From positions 1-17,537 of the forward strand of contig JAFGUY010000092.1 in NCBI GenBank assembly GCA_016938245.1: 17,537 nucleotides of DNA, written 5' to 3'. The stretch is from Candidatus Omnitrophota bacterium. Lineage in GTDB: Bacteria > Omnitrophota > Gorgyraeia > Gygaellales > Profunditerraquicolaceae. Positions 1 to 7,064 of the stretch are shown piece by piece (within the stretch, counting starts at the first letter, position 1; every line of letters starts with the position of its first letter). The notes under the pieces were generated by a model, which saw only the letters and a list, made by a program, of their open reading frames with translations, searched no databases and had not been told where the DNA came from. The position numbers were made by a program, and so were the translations under genes.

Positions 1-3
1 GGT

Positions 4-32
4 CTCATAAGCCTCCTTTCGGGTCTTATGAG
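4..32. repeat. Perfect 8-bp inverted repeat (stem-loop) at window start
   Basis: CTCATAAG at 4-11 is followed 13 bases later by its exact reverse complement CTTATGAG at 25-32. Inside the loop, CCT (12-14) can pair with GGG (21-23) if T24 bulges out, giving an 11-bp hairpin. No run of T follows on the plus strand, so it is not a classical intrinsic terminator. It could be the 3' end of an upstream transcript, a 5' leader structure or a protein-binding palindrome. The rest of the stretch up to 85 shows no convincing promoter. Confidence 0.5.
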
Positions 33-85
33 TATTATACCAGAAAGATAACATTTGTTCCATTCTTTTTGCGAAAGTCAATAAT

Positions 86-370
86 ATGGAAGAGGAAAAG
101 AAAGATTTTATACCGCCCAGCCCTGATTTTAGCTTTTTTGTAACTACGCTTTCCTTGCAAACTTCGATTGTCTTGGGCCAGATTGCTAATCCTGCGACCA
201 ATAAGGCAGAAGAAGACCTTGTTCAGGCAAAGTTTCTCATAGATACATTAGGGATGTTAGAAGAAAAGACTAAGGGTAATTTGAATCCGGATGAATCTAA
301 GCTATTGGAGAACCTTCTCTATGAATTAAGAAGCGTGTATCTTTCTAAATCCCAAGGAGAAAAGAAATGA
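86..370 (+). CDS. DUF1844 family protein
   Basis: A 94-residue soluble protein that I recognise as DUF1844, a family of unknown function. The core motif is visible: an F-x-x-F-V-T-T-L-SLQ segment near residues 15-25, then LGQIANP, then IDTLGMLEEKTKGNL (about 53-67) and LLENLLYELR (about 74-83). Length matches the family. No signal peptide or membrane segment is present. No good Shine-Dalgarno sequence precedes the ATG, so the start rests on the conserved N-terminal region and the lack of an alternative. Its stop overlaps the start of the next gene (ATGA), so the two are probably co-translated. Function cannot be inferred from the sequence. Confidence 0.8.
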   Translation: MEEEKKDFIPPSPDFSFFVTTLSLQTSIVLGQIANPATNKAEEDLVQAKFLIDTLGMLEEKTKGNLNPDESKLLENLLYELRSVYLSKSQGEKK

Positions 371-522
371 TTGATCAGGAACTTTTAGACATCTTAGCTT
401 GTCCTGCGTGCAAAGGTGATGTTTTCTTGAAAGAGAATAAGATTATTTGCAAAAAATGCGGGAAAAGATATCCCATAAAAGACGGGATCCCGGTTATGCT
501 TATCGATGAGGCAGAGGGTTAA
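367..522 (+). CDS. Trm112/UPF0434-like small zinc-binding protein
   Basis: A 51-residue protein starting at the ATG that overlaps the preceding TGA. It carries four cysteines in two pairs, LACPAC near residues 10-15 and CKKC near 28-31. These are followed by RYPIKDGIPVML, the typical ending of the Trm112/YcaR (UPF0434) family. In eukaryotes and archaea Trm112 is an activating partner of methyltransferases; the bacterial homologues are small and poorly characterised. The paired cysteines suggest a zinc ribbon (inference). The stop lies 2 bases before the aroQ start, so it sits inside the same tight operon. Confidence 0.85.
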   Translation: MIDQELLDILACPACKGDVFLKENKIICKKCGKRYPIKDGIPVMLIDEAEG

Positions 523-524
523 TT

Positions 525-956
525 ATGAAAAGGATACTGGTTATACACGGGCCCAACCTGGATTTATTAGGCAAAAGAGAACCTAAAATCTACGGGAAGG
601 TTACTTTAAAAGAGATAAACGAACATTTAAAGAGAATAGCCAATAAACATAAGGTTTGCCTTGCTATAAAACAATCTAATCACGAAGGAGAGATTGTAGA
701 TTTAATTACTAAGGCAAGGGATAGATTCAAAGGCCTTCTCATCAATCCGGCAGCTTATACTCATACCAGCGTTGCCATAAGAGATGCTATTTCTGCTACA
801 GGCATTGTAACTATTGAAGTGCATCTTTCCAATATTTATAACCGCGAAGAATTCCGGCATAAATCCCTGATTACGCCAGTAGTAAGCGGAACGATTCTAG
901 GTTTCGGAGCCAAGAGCTACTATCTTGGGCTAGAGGCCCTTTTAGAATTGATTTGA
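525..956 (+). CDS. aroQ: 3-dehydroquinate dehydratase, type II
   Basis: A 143-residue cytoplasmic enzyme that converts 3-dehydroquinate to 3-dehydroshikimate, step 3 of the shikimate pathway. Family landmarks are clear: HGPNLDLLGKREPKIYG at residues 8-24 containing the catalytic tyrosine (Y23) and arginine (R18), SNHEGEIVD at 51-59, NPAAYTHTS at 74-82, EVHLSNIYNREEFRHKS from 98 with the conserved histidine H100, and a C-terminal GFGAKSYYLGLEALL. Length is normal for type II enzymes, which are dodecamers. An AGAGGG ribosome-binding site lies just upstream within the previous gene's end. The preceding pathway enzyme, AroB, is encoded at the far end of the same gene array. Confidence 0.95.
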   Translation: MKRILVIHGPNLDLLGKREPKIYGKVTLKEINEHLKRIANKHKVCLAIKQSNHEGEIVDLITKARDRFKGLLINPAAYTHTSVAIRDAISATGIVTIEVHLSNIYNREEFRHKSLITPVVSGTILGFGAKSYYLGLEALLELI

Positions 957-962
957 TAAATA

Positions 963-2021
963 ATGAATACAGCCCGGGATTTGATAAAAAGGCTAAGAAA
1001 TAGCGATTTAGACGGATTTATTGTCTCTTCTCCAAGCAGCTTATCCTATCTTACGCAATTCCATAACCCCGACGCTTACGCGTTGCTCTCTTCCAGAGGC
1101 CTTGCTTATTTTACCGATTCAAGATATGCTGAAAGTTGCAAGGATAAATTAAAAGGTGTTTTATCGCTAAGGATCATTAACGGCTCTATTTTTGCTTCGC
1201 TTGCCGAGGATTGCTTAAATTTAGGCTTAAAGAGAGTTGGTTTTGAGGAAAGGCATCTTCCTTATGCCGAATATAAGAAGATAAAAGAATGTCTTAAAGG
1301 TAAAGTATCTTTTGTGCCCACATATTCAGTTATCGAAGGCGTAAGAGAGGTCAAAAGGCCCGAAGAGATACTTAAAATTAAGAAGGCACTTGAAATTACC
1401 GCTTCGGCAATAGATTTTATTAAAGATTTCATAGAACTGGGGGTAAAGGAGATCGAAGTAGCTGCGGAATTAGAGCGCTTTATCCGCTATCAGGGAGCAA
1501 AAGGCTCGGCTTTTGATATTATTGTTGCCTCCGGACCTAATTCTGCCTATCCACACCACTCTCCCGGCTCAAAAAAGTTGGAAGACAACAACAATCTTCT
1601 TATTGACTTAGGTGTTGATTATTTAGGGTATAAATCCGACTTGACAAGGGTATTCTTTTTGGGTAAAATTAATAGTCTTTACCGCCGGATTTATGCAATA
1701 GTGGCTAAGGCACAGGATATAGCTATAAAAAAGATAAAACCCGGTGAAAAGGTTAGCATAATAGATGCAGCCAGCCGCAACTATATAAATAATAAAGGAT
1801 ACGGAAAGAATTTTGTCCATAGCTTAGGCCACGGGATAGGCTTGGATATACACGAAAGCCCCAATATAAGCCCAAAGAGCCAAGAGATATTAAAAGAAGG
1901 GATGGTCTTTACGGTTGAGCCGGCAATTTACCTTCCGGGCAAGTTTGGGGTACGGATAGAGGATATGGTGTTAGTAACTAAACATGGATGCGAGGTATTA
2001 AGTGGAGCTATCAATAAATGA
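963..2021 (+). CDS. Xaa-Pro aminopeptidase/dipeptidase (M24 family)
   Basis: A 352-residue M24 metallopeptidase related to PepQ/YqhT, predicted to cleave X-Pro bonds in peptides in the cytoplasm. The N-terminal creatinase-like domain spans roughly residues 1-130 and the pita-bread catalytic domain roughly 135-352. All five expected metal ligands are present: D215, D226 (in YKSDLTR), H290 (SLGHGIG), E319 (FTVEPA) and E333 (VRIEDMVLV), so the enzyme should be active with two divalent metals. It sits between aroQ and efp, the same position as yqhT in Bacillus subtilis. Its last 20 bases overlap the efp coding region. The ribosome-binding site before the ATG is weak. Confidence 0.92.
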   Translation: MNTARDLIKRLRNSDLDGFIVSSPSSLSYLTQFHNPDAYALLSSRGLAYFTDSRYAESCKDKLKGVLSLRIINGSIFASLAEDCLNLGLKRVGFEERHLPYAEYKKIKECLKGKVSFVPTYSVIEGVREVKRPEEILKIKKALEITASAIDFIKDFIELGVKEIEVAAELERFIRYQGAKGSAFDIIVASGPNSAYPHHSPGSKKLEDNNNLLIDLGVDYLGYKSDLTRVFFLGKINSLYRRIYAIVAKAQDIAIKKIKPGEKVSIIDAASRNYINNKGYGKNFVHSLGHGIGLDIHESPNISPKSQEILKEGMVFTVEPAIYLPGKFGVRIEDMVLVTKHGCEVLSGAINK

Positions 2022-2565
2022 GATAAAGCCAGGGGTTACAATATTAGTTGACACAGATGTGTATGTAGTCATAGATGCCCAGCATGTAAAGCCGGGTAAG
2101 GGTGCGGCTTTTGTGCGCGCGAAACTTAGAAATATGAGAAATTCCAATAGCCAGGAGAAGACCTTCCGCGGGGATGAAAAGATAGAGCAGGCCTACGTAG
2201 AGGAGCGTAAACTTCAGTATCAGTATAATTCCGGGCATCTCTATCATTTTATGGATCAGGATAATTTTGAAGAGATTGCCGTGTCAGAAAAGATCCTAGG
2301 GGACAAAAAAACATTCTTAAAAGATAATATTGAGGTTTTAGGGTATTTTTTTAAGGACGAGGCCTTATCTATTAATCTGCCTAACTTTATAGAATTCGAG
2401 ATTGTCCATACAGAACCGGGTATAAAGGGAGATACAGCTAAAAGCGGGACTAAGTCTGCCAAGGTAGAGACTGGCGCAACCATACAGGTGCCGCTTTTTA
2501 TCGATGTAGGGGATAGGGTTAAAATAGATACCCGCACCGGCGGATACGTTGAAAGGGTTAACTAA
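2002..2565 (+). CDS. efp: Translation elongation factor P
   Basis: A 187-residue EF-P, which binds between the P and E sites and rescues ribosomes stalled on polyproline stretches. The KOW-like N-terminal domain has the tip loop HVKPGKGAAF (residues 28-37), with Lys33 at the position post-translationally modified in many bacteria. The C-terminal OB domain ends with the signature DVGDRVKIDTRTGGYVERV. The start is a GTG lying inside the last 20 bases of the peptidase gene, preceded by GAGG at 1992-1995. The next in-frame Met codon is far too late, so GTG is the sensible start. No modification enzyme (EpmA/EpmB type) is visible in this window. Confidence 0.95.
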   Translation: MELSINEIKPGVTILVDTDVYVVIDAQHVKPGKGAAFVRAKLRNMRNSNSQEKTFRGDEKIEQAYVEERKLQYQYNSGHLYHFMDQDNFEEIAVSEKILGDKKTFLKDNIEVLGYFFKDEALSINLPNFIEFEIVHTEPGIKGDTAKSGTKSAKVETGATIQVPLFIDVGDRVKIDTRTGGYVERVN

Positions 2566-2584
2566 ATAAGAAGGAAGGATAAGA

Positions 2585-3037
2585 ATGAATATTAAAGAGA
2601 TAAAAGAAATGGTCAACCTTATGAACGAGAACGGCCTTATGGAGCTGGAGATAGAAAAAGACGGTATGCGTATCAGGCTTAAAAAAACTGTGTCAGGGCA
2701 GGAAACTTTTAGCGGGCCGGTCATTGTAGAGAAAGAAAGGGTGGATGTACAGGGGGCAAGGCAATCTCACGAGTCCTCTAAAGAGGCAGTTGGTAAGTCT
2801 GTGGAGATAAAATCTCCTATGGTCGGTACTTTTTACCGCGCACCGAGCCCGGAAACGCCTCCTTATGCGGAAGTCGGCCAGAATGTTGAACCGGGGCAGG
2901 TAATCTGCATAATTGAGGCTATGAAATTAATGAATGAGATTAAAGCAGAGATAAAGGGAAAGATACTCGAAATCTTAGTCGATAATGCCGAGCCGATTGA
3001 ATTCGGACAACCGATCTTTTTAATCGAGCCTCTTTAA
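2585..3037 (+). CDS. accB: Biotin carboxyl carrier protein of acetyl-CoA carboxylase
   Basis: A 150-residue biotin carrier. The N-terminal helical segment (residues 1-35) is followed by a short variable linker (about 36-72) and the biotinyl domain (about 73-150). The domain begins with IKSPMVGTFYRAPSPE, which includes the thumb region typical of AccB. The biotin-accepting lysine is K114 in EAMKLMNE. The product carries CO2 from the biotin carboxylase to the carboxyltransferase to make malonyl-CoA for fatty acid synthesis. The start is preceded by a good AAGGAAGGA ribosome-binding site. accC follows after 10 bases; the carboxyltransferase genes accA and accD are not in the window. Confidence 0.95.
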   Translation: MNIKEIKEMVNLMNENGLMELEIEKDGMRIRLKKTVSGQETFSGPVIVEKERVDVQGARQSHESSKEAVGKSVEIKSPMVGTFYRAPSPETPPYAEVGQNVEPGQVICIIEAMKLMNEIKAEIKGKILEILVDNAEPIEFGQPIFLIEPL

Positions 3038-3047
3038 GAAATAATCA

Positions 3048-4403
3048 ATGTTTTCTAAAATACTTATCGCCAACCGCGGCGAAATAGCTTTAAGGATTAT
3101 TCGTGCCTGTAGAGAGCTAGGGGTACGTACGGTTGCTGTCTATTCGCAGGCGGATAGAGATTCCCTCCATGTCCGGTTTGCGGATGAAGCTGTCTGCATA
3201 GGCCAGTCCCCGTCTTCAAATAGTTACCTTAATATTCCTGCTATTATAAGCGCCGCAGAAATTACTGATGTAGAAGCTATCCACCCGGGTTACGGATTCT
3301 TAGCGGAAAATCCCCACTTTGCTGAAATATGCGAGTCATGTAAGATTACCTTTATCGGGCCAACTCCGCAGAACATAAGGCTTATGGGAGATAAAATGGC
3401 TGCGCGCGCATCAATGCATAAGGCGGGATTGCCGATTATCCCGGGAAGCGCTTCTGCGATTAAGAATAAGGAAGAGGCGCTTAAAACAGCCAAGTCAATA
3501 GGGTACCCTGTAATAATCAAGGCAGCTGCCGGAGGCGGCGGTAAGGGTATGCGTATATGCCACAATGACCTTACCTTAGTCTCAAGTATTATTACCGCCC
3601 AGTCAGAGGCAGAGGCTAATTTCGGAAATTCCAATGTTTACATAGAAAAATATATAGATAAACCGCGCCATATCGAGGTCCAGATTATTGCCGACAAATC
3701 CGGGCAGATTTTGCAATTAGGAGAAAGGGATTGCAGCATTCAAAGAAGGCATCAGAAACTGCTCGAGGAATCTCCTTCTTCGGTAGTGGACAGTAAGATG
3801 CGTGAAAAGCTGGGAGAGCTGGTATTAAAGGGGATGAAGTCTGTTAATTATGTAAGCTGCGGTACAATAGAGTTTCTTTTAGACACAGGAACGCATAATT
3901 TTTATTTTATGGAGATGAATACGCGCATTCAGGTCGAGCACCCTGTTACTGAAATGGTAACGGGAATAGATTTGATTAAAGAGCAGATTAGAGTTGCTGC
4001 GGGAGAGAAACTAAAGATCCATCGGGATAATATACAAATTAATGGCGCTGCCATTGAGTGCAGGATTAATGCGGAAGATTCGGATAACGGGTTCCTGCCT
4101 TCTCCGGGAAAGATCGAATCGCTGGTATTACCGGGAGGGCCTAACGTAAGGGTAGATACGCATCTTTACGCAGGGTATGAAGTGCCTCCTTACTACGATT
4201 CTCTGCTTGCAAAACTGATTGTGCATGGTAATAACCGCCAGGAGGCAATCAGGATAATGCATAGGGCATTAAGCGAATTTCATATTGCTCCGATAAAAAC
4301 GACCATACCTTTCCATTTAAAGCTTATGGAAAACCCTTTATTTTTACGCGGGGATATTTCTACGCATTTTCTTCAGGATATGCTTAAAGACGAGGGAGAA
4401 TAA
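3048..4403 (+). CDS. accC: Biotin carboxylase subunit of acetyl-CoA carboxylase
   Basis: A 451-residue ATP-grasp enzyme that carboxylates the biotin on AccB using bicarbonate and ATP. It starts with KILIANRGEIALR (residues 4-16). The glycine-rich ATP loop is AGGGGKGMR (161-169), RDCSIQRRHQKLLEE spans 227-241, and the metal- and bicarbonate-binding stretch MEMNTRIQVEHPVTE spans 288-302. Length is that of the free-standing subunit, not of a fused pyruvate or propionyl carboxylase. It lies directly after accB and 2 bases before the Asp23 gene; in Bacillus subtilis accC is also followed by an Asp23 gene (yqhY). Confidence 0.95.
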   Translation: MFSKILIANRGEIALRIIRACRELGVRTVAVYSQADRDSLHVRFADEAVCIGQSPSSNSYLNIPAIISAAEITDVEAIHPGYGFLAENPHFAEICESCKITFIGPTPQNIRLMGDKMAARASMHKAGLPIIPGSASAIKNKEEALKTAKSIGYPVIIKAAAGGGGKGMRICHNDLTLVSSIITAQSEAEANFGNSNVYIEKYIDKPRHIEVQIIADKSGQILQLGERDCSIQRRHQKLLEESPSSVVDSKMREKLGELVLKGMKSVNYVSCGTIEFLLDTGTHNFYFMEMNTRIQVEHPVTEMVTGIDLIKEQIRVAAGEKLKIHRDNIQINGAAIECRINAEDSDNGFLPSPGKIESLVLPGGPNVRVDTHLYAGYEVPPYYDSLLAKLIVHGNNRQEAIRIMHRALSEFHIAPIKTTIPFHLKLMENPLFLRGDISTHFLQDMLKDEGE

Positions 4404-4405
4404 TT

Positions 4406-4759
4406 ATGCCCCAAGAAGAATCACGTACGGATTTAGGCCTGATAAGAGTACATAAGAATGCGATTTCATCCGTAGCTTCTATCGCGGCACTGGATATACC
4501 GGGAGTAAAATCCCTCAATAGAAGCCTAAGGGTTAAAATTATGGATTTATTAGGGAATAAAGGCAATTCGGATATCCGGGTTGAGATTAACAAGAATGAA
4601 GAAGTCAGAATAGATATACCGATATTTGTAAAATACGGTTTTAATATTCCCGAGGTAGCCAATGCAGTACAGGAGAATGTCCGTATAGCGTTAGAAAAAA
4701 TGTCCAACCTTTCAGTAAAAGATATTAACGTTAATGTGGTAGGCATAGAAAGGGGTTAA
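4406..4759 (+). CDS. Asp23/Gls24 family envelope stress protein
   Basis: A 117-residue Asp23-family protein. Family features seen are LGLIRVHKNAISSVASIAAL (about 10-29), a DIPGVKSL turn, and the C-terminal half VRIDIPIFVKYGFNIPEVANAVQENV ending in DINVNVVGI. In Firmicutes Asp23 is an abundant membrane-associated protein tethered by AmaP and linked to envelope stress, and the Bacillus homologue YqhY has been linked to control of acetyl-CoA carboxylase. Its place right after accBC, and before a likely AmaP anchor, fits both associations. No signal peptide is present. A GGGAGA just before the ATG can act as ribosome-binding site. Confidence 0.88.
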   Translation: MPQEESRTDLGLIRVHKNAISSVASIAALDIPGVKSLNRSLRVKIMDLLGNKGNSDIRVEINKNEEVRIDIPIFVKYGFNIPEVANAVQENVRIALEKMSNLSVKDINVNVVGIERG

Positions 4760-4761
4760 CT

Positions 4762-5367
4762 ATGAGGATATTTACAGTCTTAGGAATATTTTTTTATGCA
4801 ACGGTTATTATTTTGACAGGAATTATCTTAATCGCTTTTTCCTTTAGCCTTATACAGCCGCAGGATATTAATAACGCGCTCCTTTATGTGCAAAGCAGCA
4901 CAAATTCAAGGCTTATAACCGGTTTGTCAGGCCTGCTTTTAGTTTTAATTAGTTTTTCTTTTGCCCAGTTGATTCTTGGGAAAATTCAGCGGGAGAAGAC
5001 AATCGCCTTTTCTACTTCTTCGGGTGAAGTTACGATTGCGCTTTCCGCAGTTGAAGATTTAATCCGCAGGCTCTCAGGAGTCATCCCTGAAATCAAGGAA
5101 CTTCGGCCGGATGTAGTCGCCTCTAAAAAAGGCATTATTGTCGACCTTCGTGTTATCCTAAGGAAAGAAGTGAATATACCGGAATTAACCTCGCGCCTGC
5201 AAGATATAGCAAAAGCGAAGATTCAGGAAGTTTTGGGGATAGAAGAGCAGATTATCGTTAAGATCCATGTGGCAAAGATTGCTTCAATAGAAGAAAAGGA
5301 TAAAAGAAAAAGGGATCAGGAAAAGGAAGAACCCATAATACCTTTTAGCGGATACGGGAGAGCATAA
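4762..5367 (+). CDS. AmaP-like membrane anchor for Asp23
   Basis: A 201-residue protein with two N-terminal membrane helices (about 6-30 and 51-73) joined by a short polar loop, then a soluble region. Residues 85-175 resemble the Asp23 fold: a short strand GEVTIALSAVEDLIRRLSG, a segment PEIKELRPDVVASKKG, then VDLRVILRKEVNIPELTSRL and QIIVKIHVAKI. This parallels the neighbouring Asp23 protein. The tail (about 176-201) is highly charged. In staphylococci AmaP holds Asp23 at the membrane through such an arrangement, so the same role is inferred here. It starts 2 bases after the Asp23 stop, with AGGGG overlapping that gene's end. Confidence 0.8.
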   Translation: MRIFTVLGIFFYATVIILTGIILIAFSFSLIQPQDINNALLYVQSSTNSRLITGLSGLLLVLISFSFAQLILGKIQREKTIAFSTSSGEVTIALSAVEDLIRRLSGVIPEIKELRPDVVASKKGIIVDLRVILRKEVNIPELTSRLQDIAKAKIQEVLGIEEQIIVKIHVAKIASIEEKDKRKRDQEKEEPIIPFSGYGRA

Positions 5368-5376
5368 ACAACATAA

Positions 5377-5432
5377 AATCCCTCGACTTGGCTCGGGATT
5401 AATTTTCAGAGTGTAGATAGAGGGAAAATTAA
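5377..5432 (+). promoter_or_regulatory. Structured leader of the phosphofructokinase gene
   Basis: This is the only notable gap between plus-strand genes (5368-5444). It can form AATCCC (5377-5382) with GGGATT (5395-5400), and TTAATTTTC (5399-5407) with GAAAATTAA (5424-5432). A third pairing, TCCCTC (5379-5384) with GAGGGA (5420-5425), excludes both. The second hairpin ends at the first two bases of the AAGGAG ribosome-binding site (5431-5436). The arrangement could work as an attenuator or translational switch, or simply as a weak terminator plus leader. No promoter with both elements is visible in the gap. The pairings are seen directly; the function is inferred. Confidence 0.4.
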
Positions 5433-5444
5433 GGAGAGCAAAAG

Positions 5445-6476
5445 ATGCAAAAAATCGGAATACTTACCGGCGGAGGAGATTGTCCCGGATTAAACCCGGT
5501 TATTAGGGCAGCAGTAAGAAAAGGACTTTTAGAGGGTTACGAACTTTTAGGAATAAAAGACGGTTGGAAAGGCCTAGTGGAAAACAATACCATGCCTTTA
5601 GATGTTAACGCTATTTCAGGGATACTTAATAAAGGCGGCACTATACTAGGGACCTCAAGGACTAATCCGTATAAAAAAGAGGGGATGTTGCCGAAGGTTA
5701 TGGATAATTTCAAAAAGATGGGATTATATGCCTTGATAGCCGTGGGAGGGGAAGATACTTTGGGTGTTGCTTCGAAGCTGGTTGATGATGGGTTAACCAA
5801 TATTGTCGGAGTCCCTAAAACTATAGATAATGATCTTTCTGCCACAGATTATACGTTTGGTTTTGATACCGCTTTAAATATCGCCACAGAAGCTATTGAC
5901 CGTCTGCATACTACAGCTGAAAGTCACCATCGCATTATGGTTGTAGAAGTAATGGGAAGGCATGCGGGATGGATTGCGGTTGAAGTCGGAATAGCCGGCG
6001 GAGCGGATGTTACATTAATACCCGAAGTGCCGATAAATATAGAAGAGGTTTGTAATGTAATCAATAAGAGGCATACCCGCGGCAAGGCATTTAGTATCAT
6101 AGTAGTTGCGGAAGGCGCCCAGTTTAAAGATAAAGGTGCCATCCTTCAGGAGCAGAAACTTGATGCCTTTGGCCATGTGCGCCTCGGAGGGATAGGGGAG
6201 GCACTGGCTGCTGAAATTGAGAAGAGGACCGGGTATGAGACAAGAGTTGTTGTATTAGGGCATCTTCAGAGGGGTGGTTCGCCTACTGCCTTTGACCGTG
6301 TGCTGGGCACGAGATTAGGGGTAAAAGCAATAGAGCTGATTAAAGATAAAAAGTTTAATAGAATGGTGGCATTACAAGGAATAAAAATAATCGATGTCCC
6401 ATTAAAGGATGCGGTAAAAGAACTTAAAACTGTAGATCTGGAGCTTTATAGTATTACTAAGGTTTTTTCCGGATAG
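5445..6476 (+). CDS. 6-phosphofructokinase, predicted PPi-dependent
   Basis: A 343-residue phosphofructokinase that phosphorylates fructose 6-phosphate at the committed step of glycolysis. Seen are TGGGDCPGLNPVIR (residues 8-21), GGEDT (101-105), PKTIDND (124-130) with catalytic D128, MGRHAGW (170-176) and LGHLQRGGSP (271-280). In ATP-dependent enzymes such as E. coli PfkA the two discriminating positions are glycines (GGDGS, PGTIDND). Here they are D104 and K125, the combination associated with pyrophosphate as phosphoryl donor, which would make the reaction reversible. The sequence type resembles the group III PFK clade. AAGGAG at 5431-5436 gives a good start, 8 bases before the ATG. Confidence 0.9.
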   Translation: MQKIGILTGGGDCPGLNPVIRAAVRKGLLEGYELLGIKDGWKGLVENNTMPLDVNAISGILNKGGTILGTSRTNPYKKEGMLPKVMDNFKKMGLYALIAVGGEDTLGVASKLVDDGLTNIVGVPKTIDNDLSATDYTFGFDTALNIATEAIDRLHTTAESHHRIMVVEVMGRHAGWIAVEVGIAGGADVTLIPEVPINIEEVCNVINKRHTRGKAFSIIVVAEGAQFKDKGAILQEQKLDAFGHVRLGGIGEALAAEIEKRTGYETRVVVLGHLQRGGSPTAFDRVLGTRLGVKAIELIKDKKFNRMVALQGIKIIDVPLKDAVKELKTVDLELYSITKVFSG

Positions 6477-6494
6477 AATAGAGAGGATAGATAA

Positions 6495-7064
6495 ATGCGA
6501 GATATTATTCGGGATGCTATTTTAGAGAGTATAAGCGTAAAAGAGGAGCTTCTTAAGAATAATCTTGCTCAGATCGTTGATGTATCCGAGAAGATAATTG
6601 CTTCTTTAAAAAAAGGCGGGAAACTTATTATTTTCGGAAATGGAGGATCGGCAAGCGATGCCCAGCATATCGCTGCAGAGCTTGTCGGAAGGTTTAAAAA
6701 GGACCGCCCTGCTTTACCTGCGATAGCTTTGACCGTAAATACATCTATTATAACCGCTTTAGCTAATGATTTTGGTTTTGATATTATTTTTGTGCGGCAG
6801 ATTGAGGCATTAGCTGATAAATCCGATATCGCCTTAGGAATATCAACAAGCGGAAAGGCTAAAAACGTAGCATTAGGGATAAAACAGGCTAAGAAGATGG
6901 GCCTTTTTACTATTGCTTTAACCGGCGGTAGCGGAGGAGATATAGCTGCTCAATCAGATATATCTTTGATTGTCCCTTCAAATGTTACTGCGCGGATACA
7001 GGAGTGCCATATTTTAATAGGGCATATTATATGCGAGCTCGTAGAAGAATCCAACGTTCGATAA
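6495..7064 (+). CDS. gmhA: Sedoheptulose 7-phosphate isomerase
   Basis: A 189-residue SIS-domain enzyme converting sedoheptulose 7-phosphate to D-glycero-D-manno-heptose 7-phosphate, the first step of lipopolysaccharide heptose synthesis. The phosphate-binding motif FGNGGSASDAQHIAAEL spans residues 47-63 and the second SIS serine motif STSGKAKN 117-124. Likely zinc and catalytic residues match E. coli GmhA by position: H58, E62, Q169 and H177. GAGAGGAT upstream is the ribosome-binding site. It is followed, with overlap, by the heptose adenylyltransferase, so the two form a heptose sub-operon. Heptose kinase and phosphatase genes are not in the window. Confidence 0.93.
   Translation: MRDIIRDAILESISVKEELLKNNLAQIVDVSEKIIASLKKGGKLIIFGNGGSASDAQHIAAELVGRFKKDRPALPAIALTVNTSIITALANDFGFDIIFVRQIEALADKSDIALGISTSGKAKNVALGIKQAKKMGLFTIALTGGSGGDIAAQSDISLIVPSNVTARIQECHILIGHIICELVEESNVR

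Noticed and set aside
12..20. 16S rRNA 3' end (CCTCCTTTC) at the left edge
   Set aside because: The preceding bases do not match the conserved GGATCA of 16S rRNA, and the stretch is the loop of an inverted repeat.
2365..2724. Minus-strand open frame across efp and accB
   Set aside because: It is opposite two well-conserved genes, its translation looks like a reverse reading of them and no ribosome-binding site or family motif is present. The other minus-strand frames within 1623-15312 are rejected for the same reason.
7004..7030. GTG start for the heptose adenylyltransferase
   Set aside because: The AGGA is too close to the GTG, and the added residues lie entirely within gmhA and match nothing in the family. 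ATG 7031 is preferred, although not certain.
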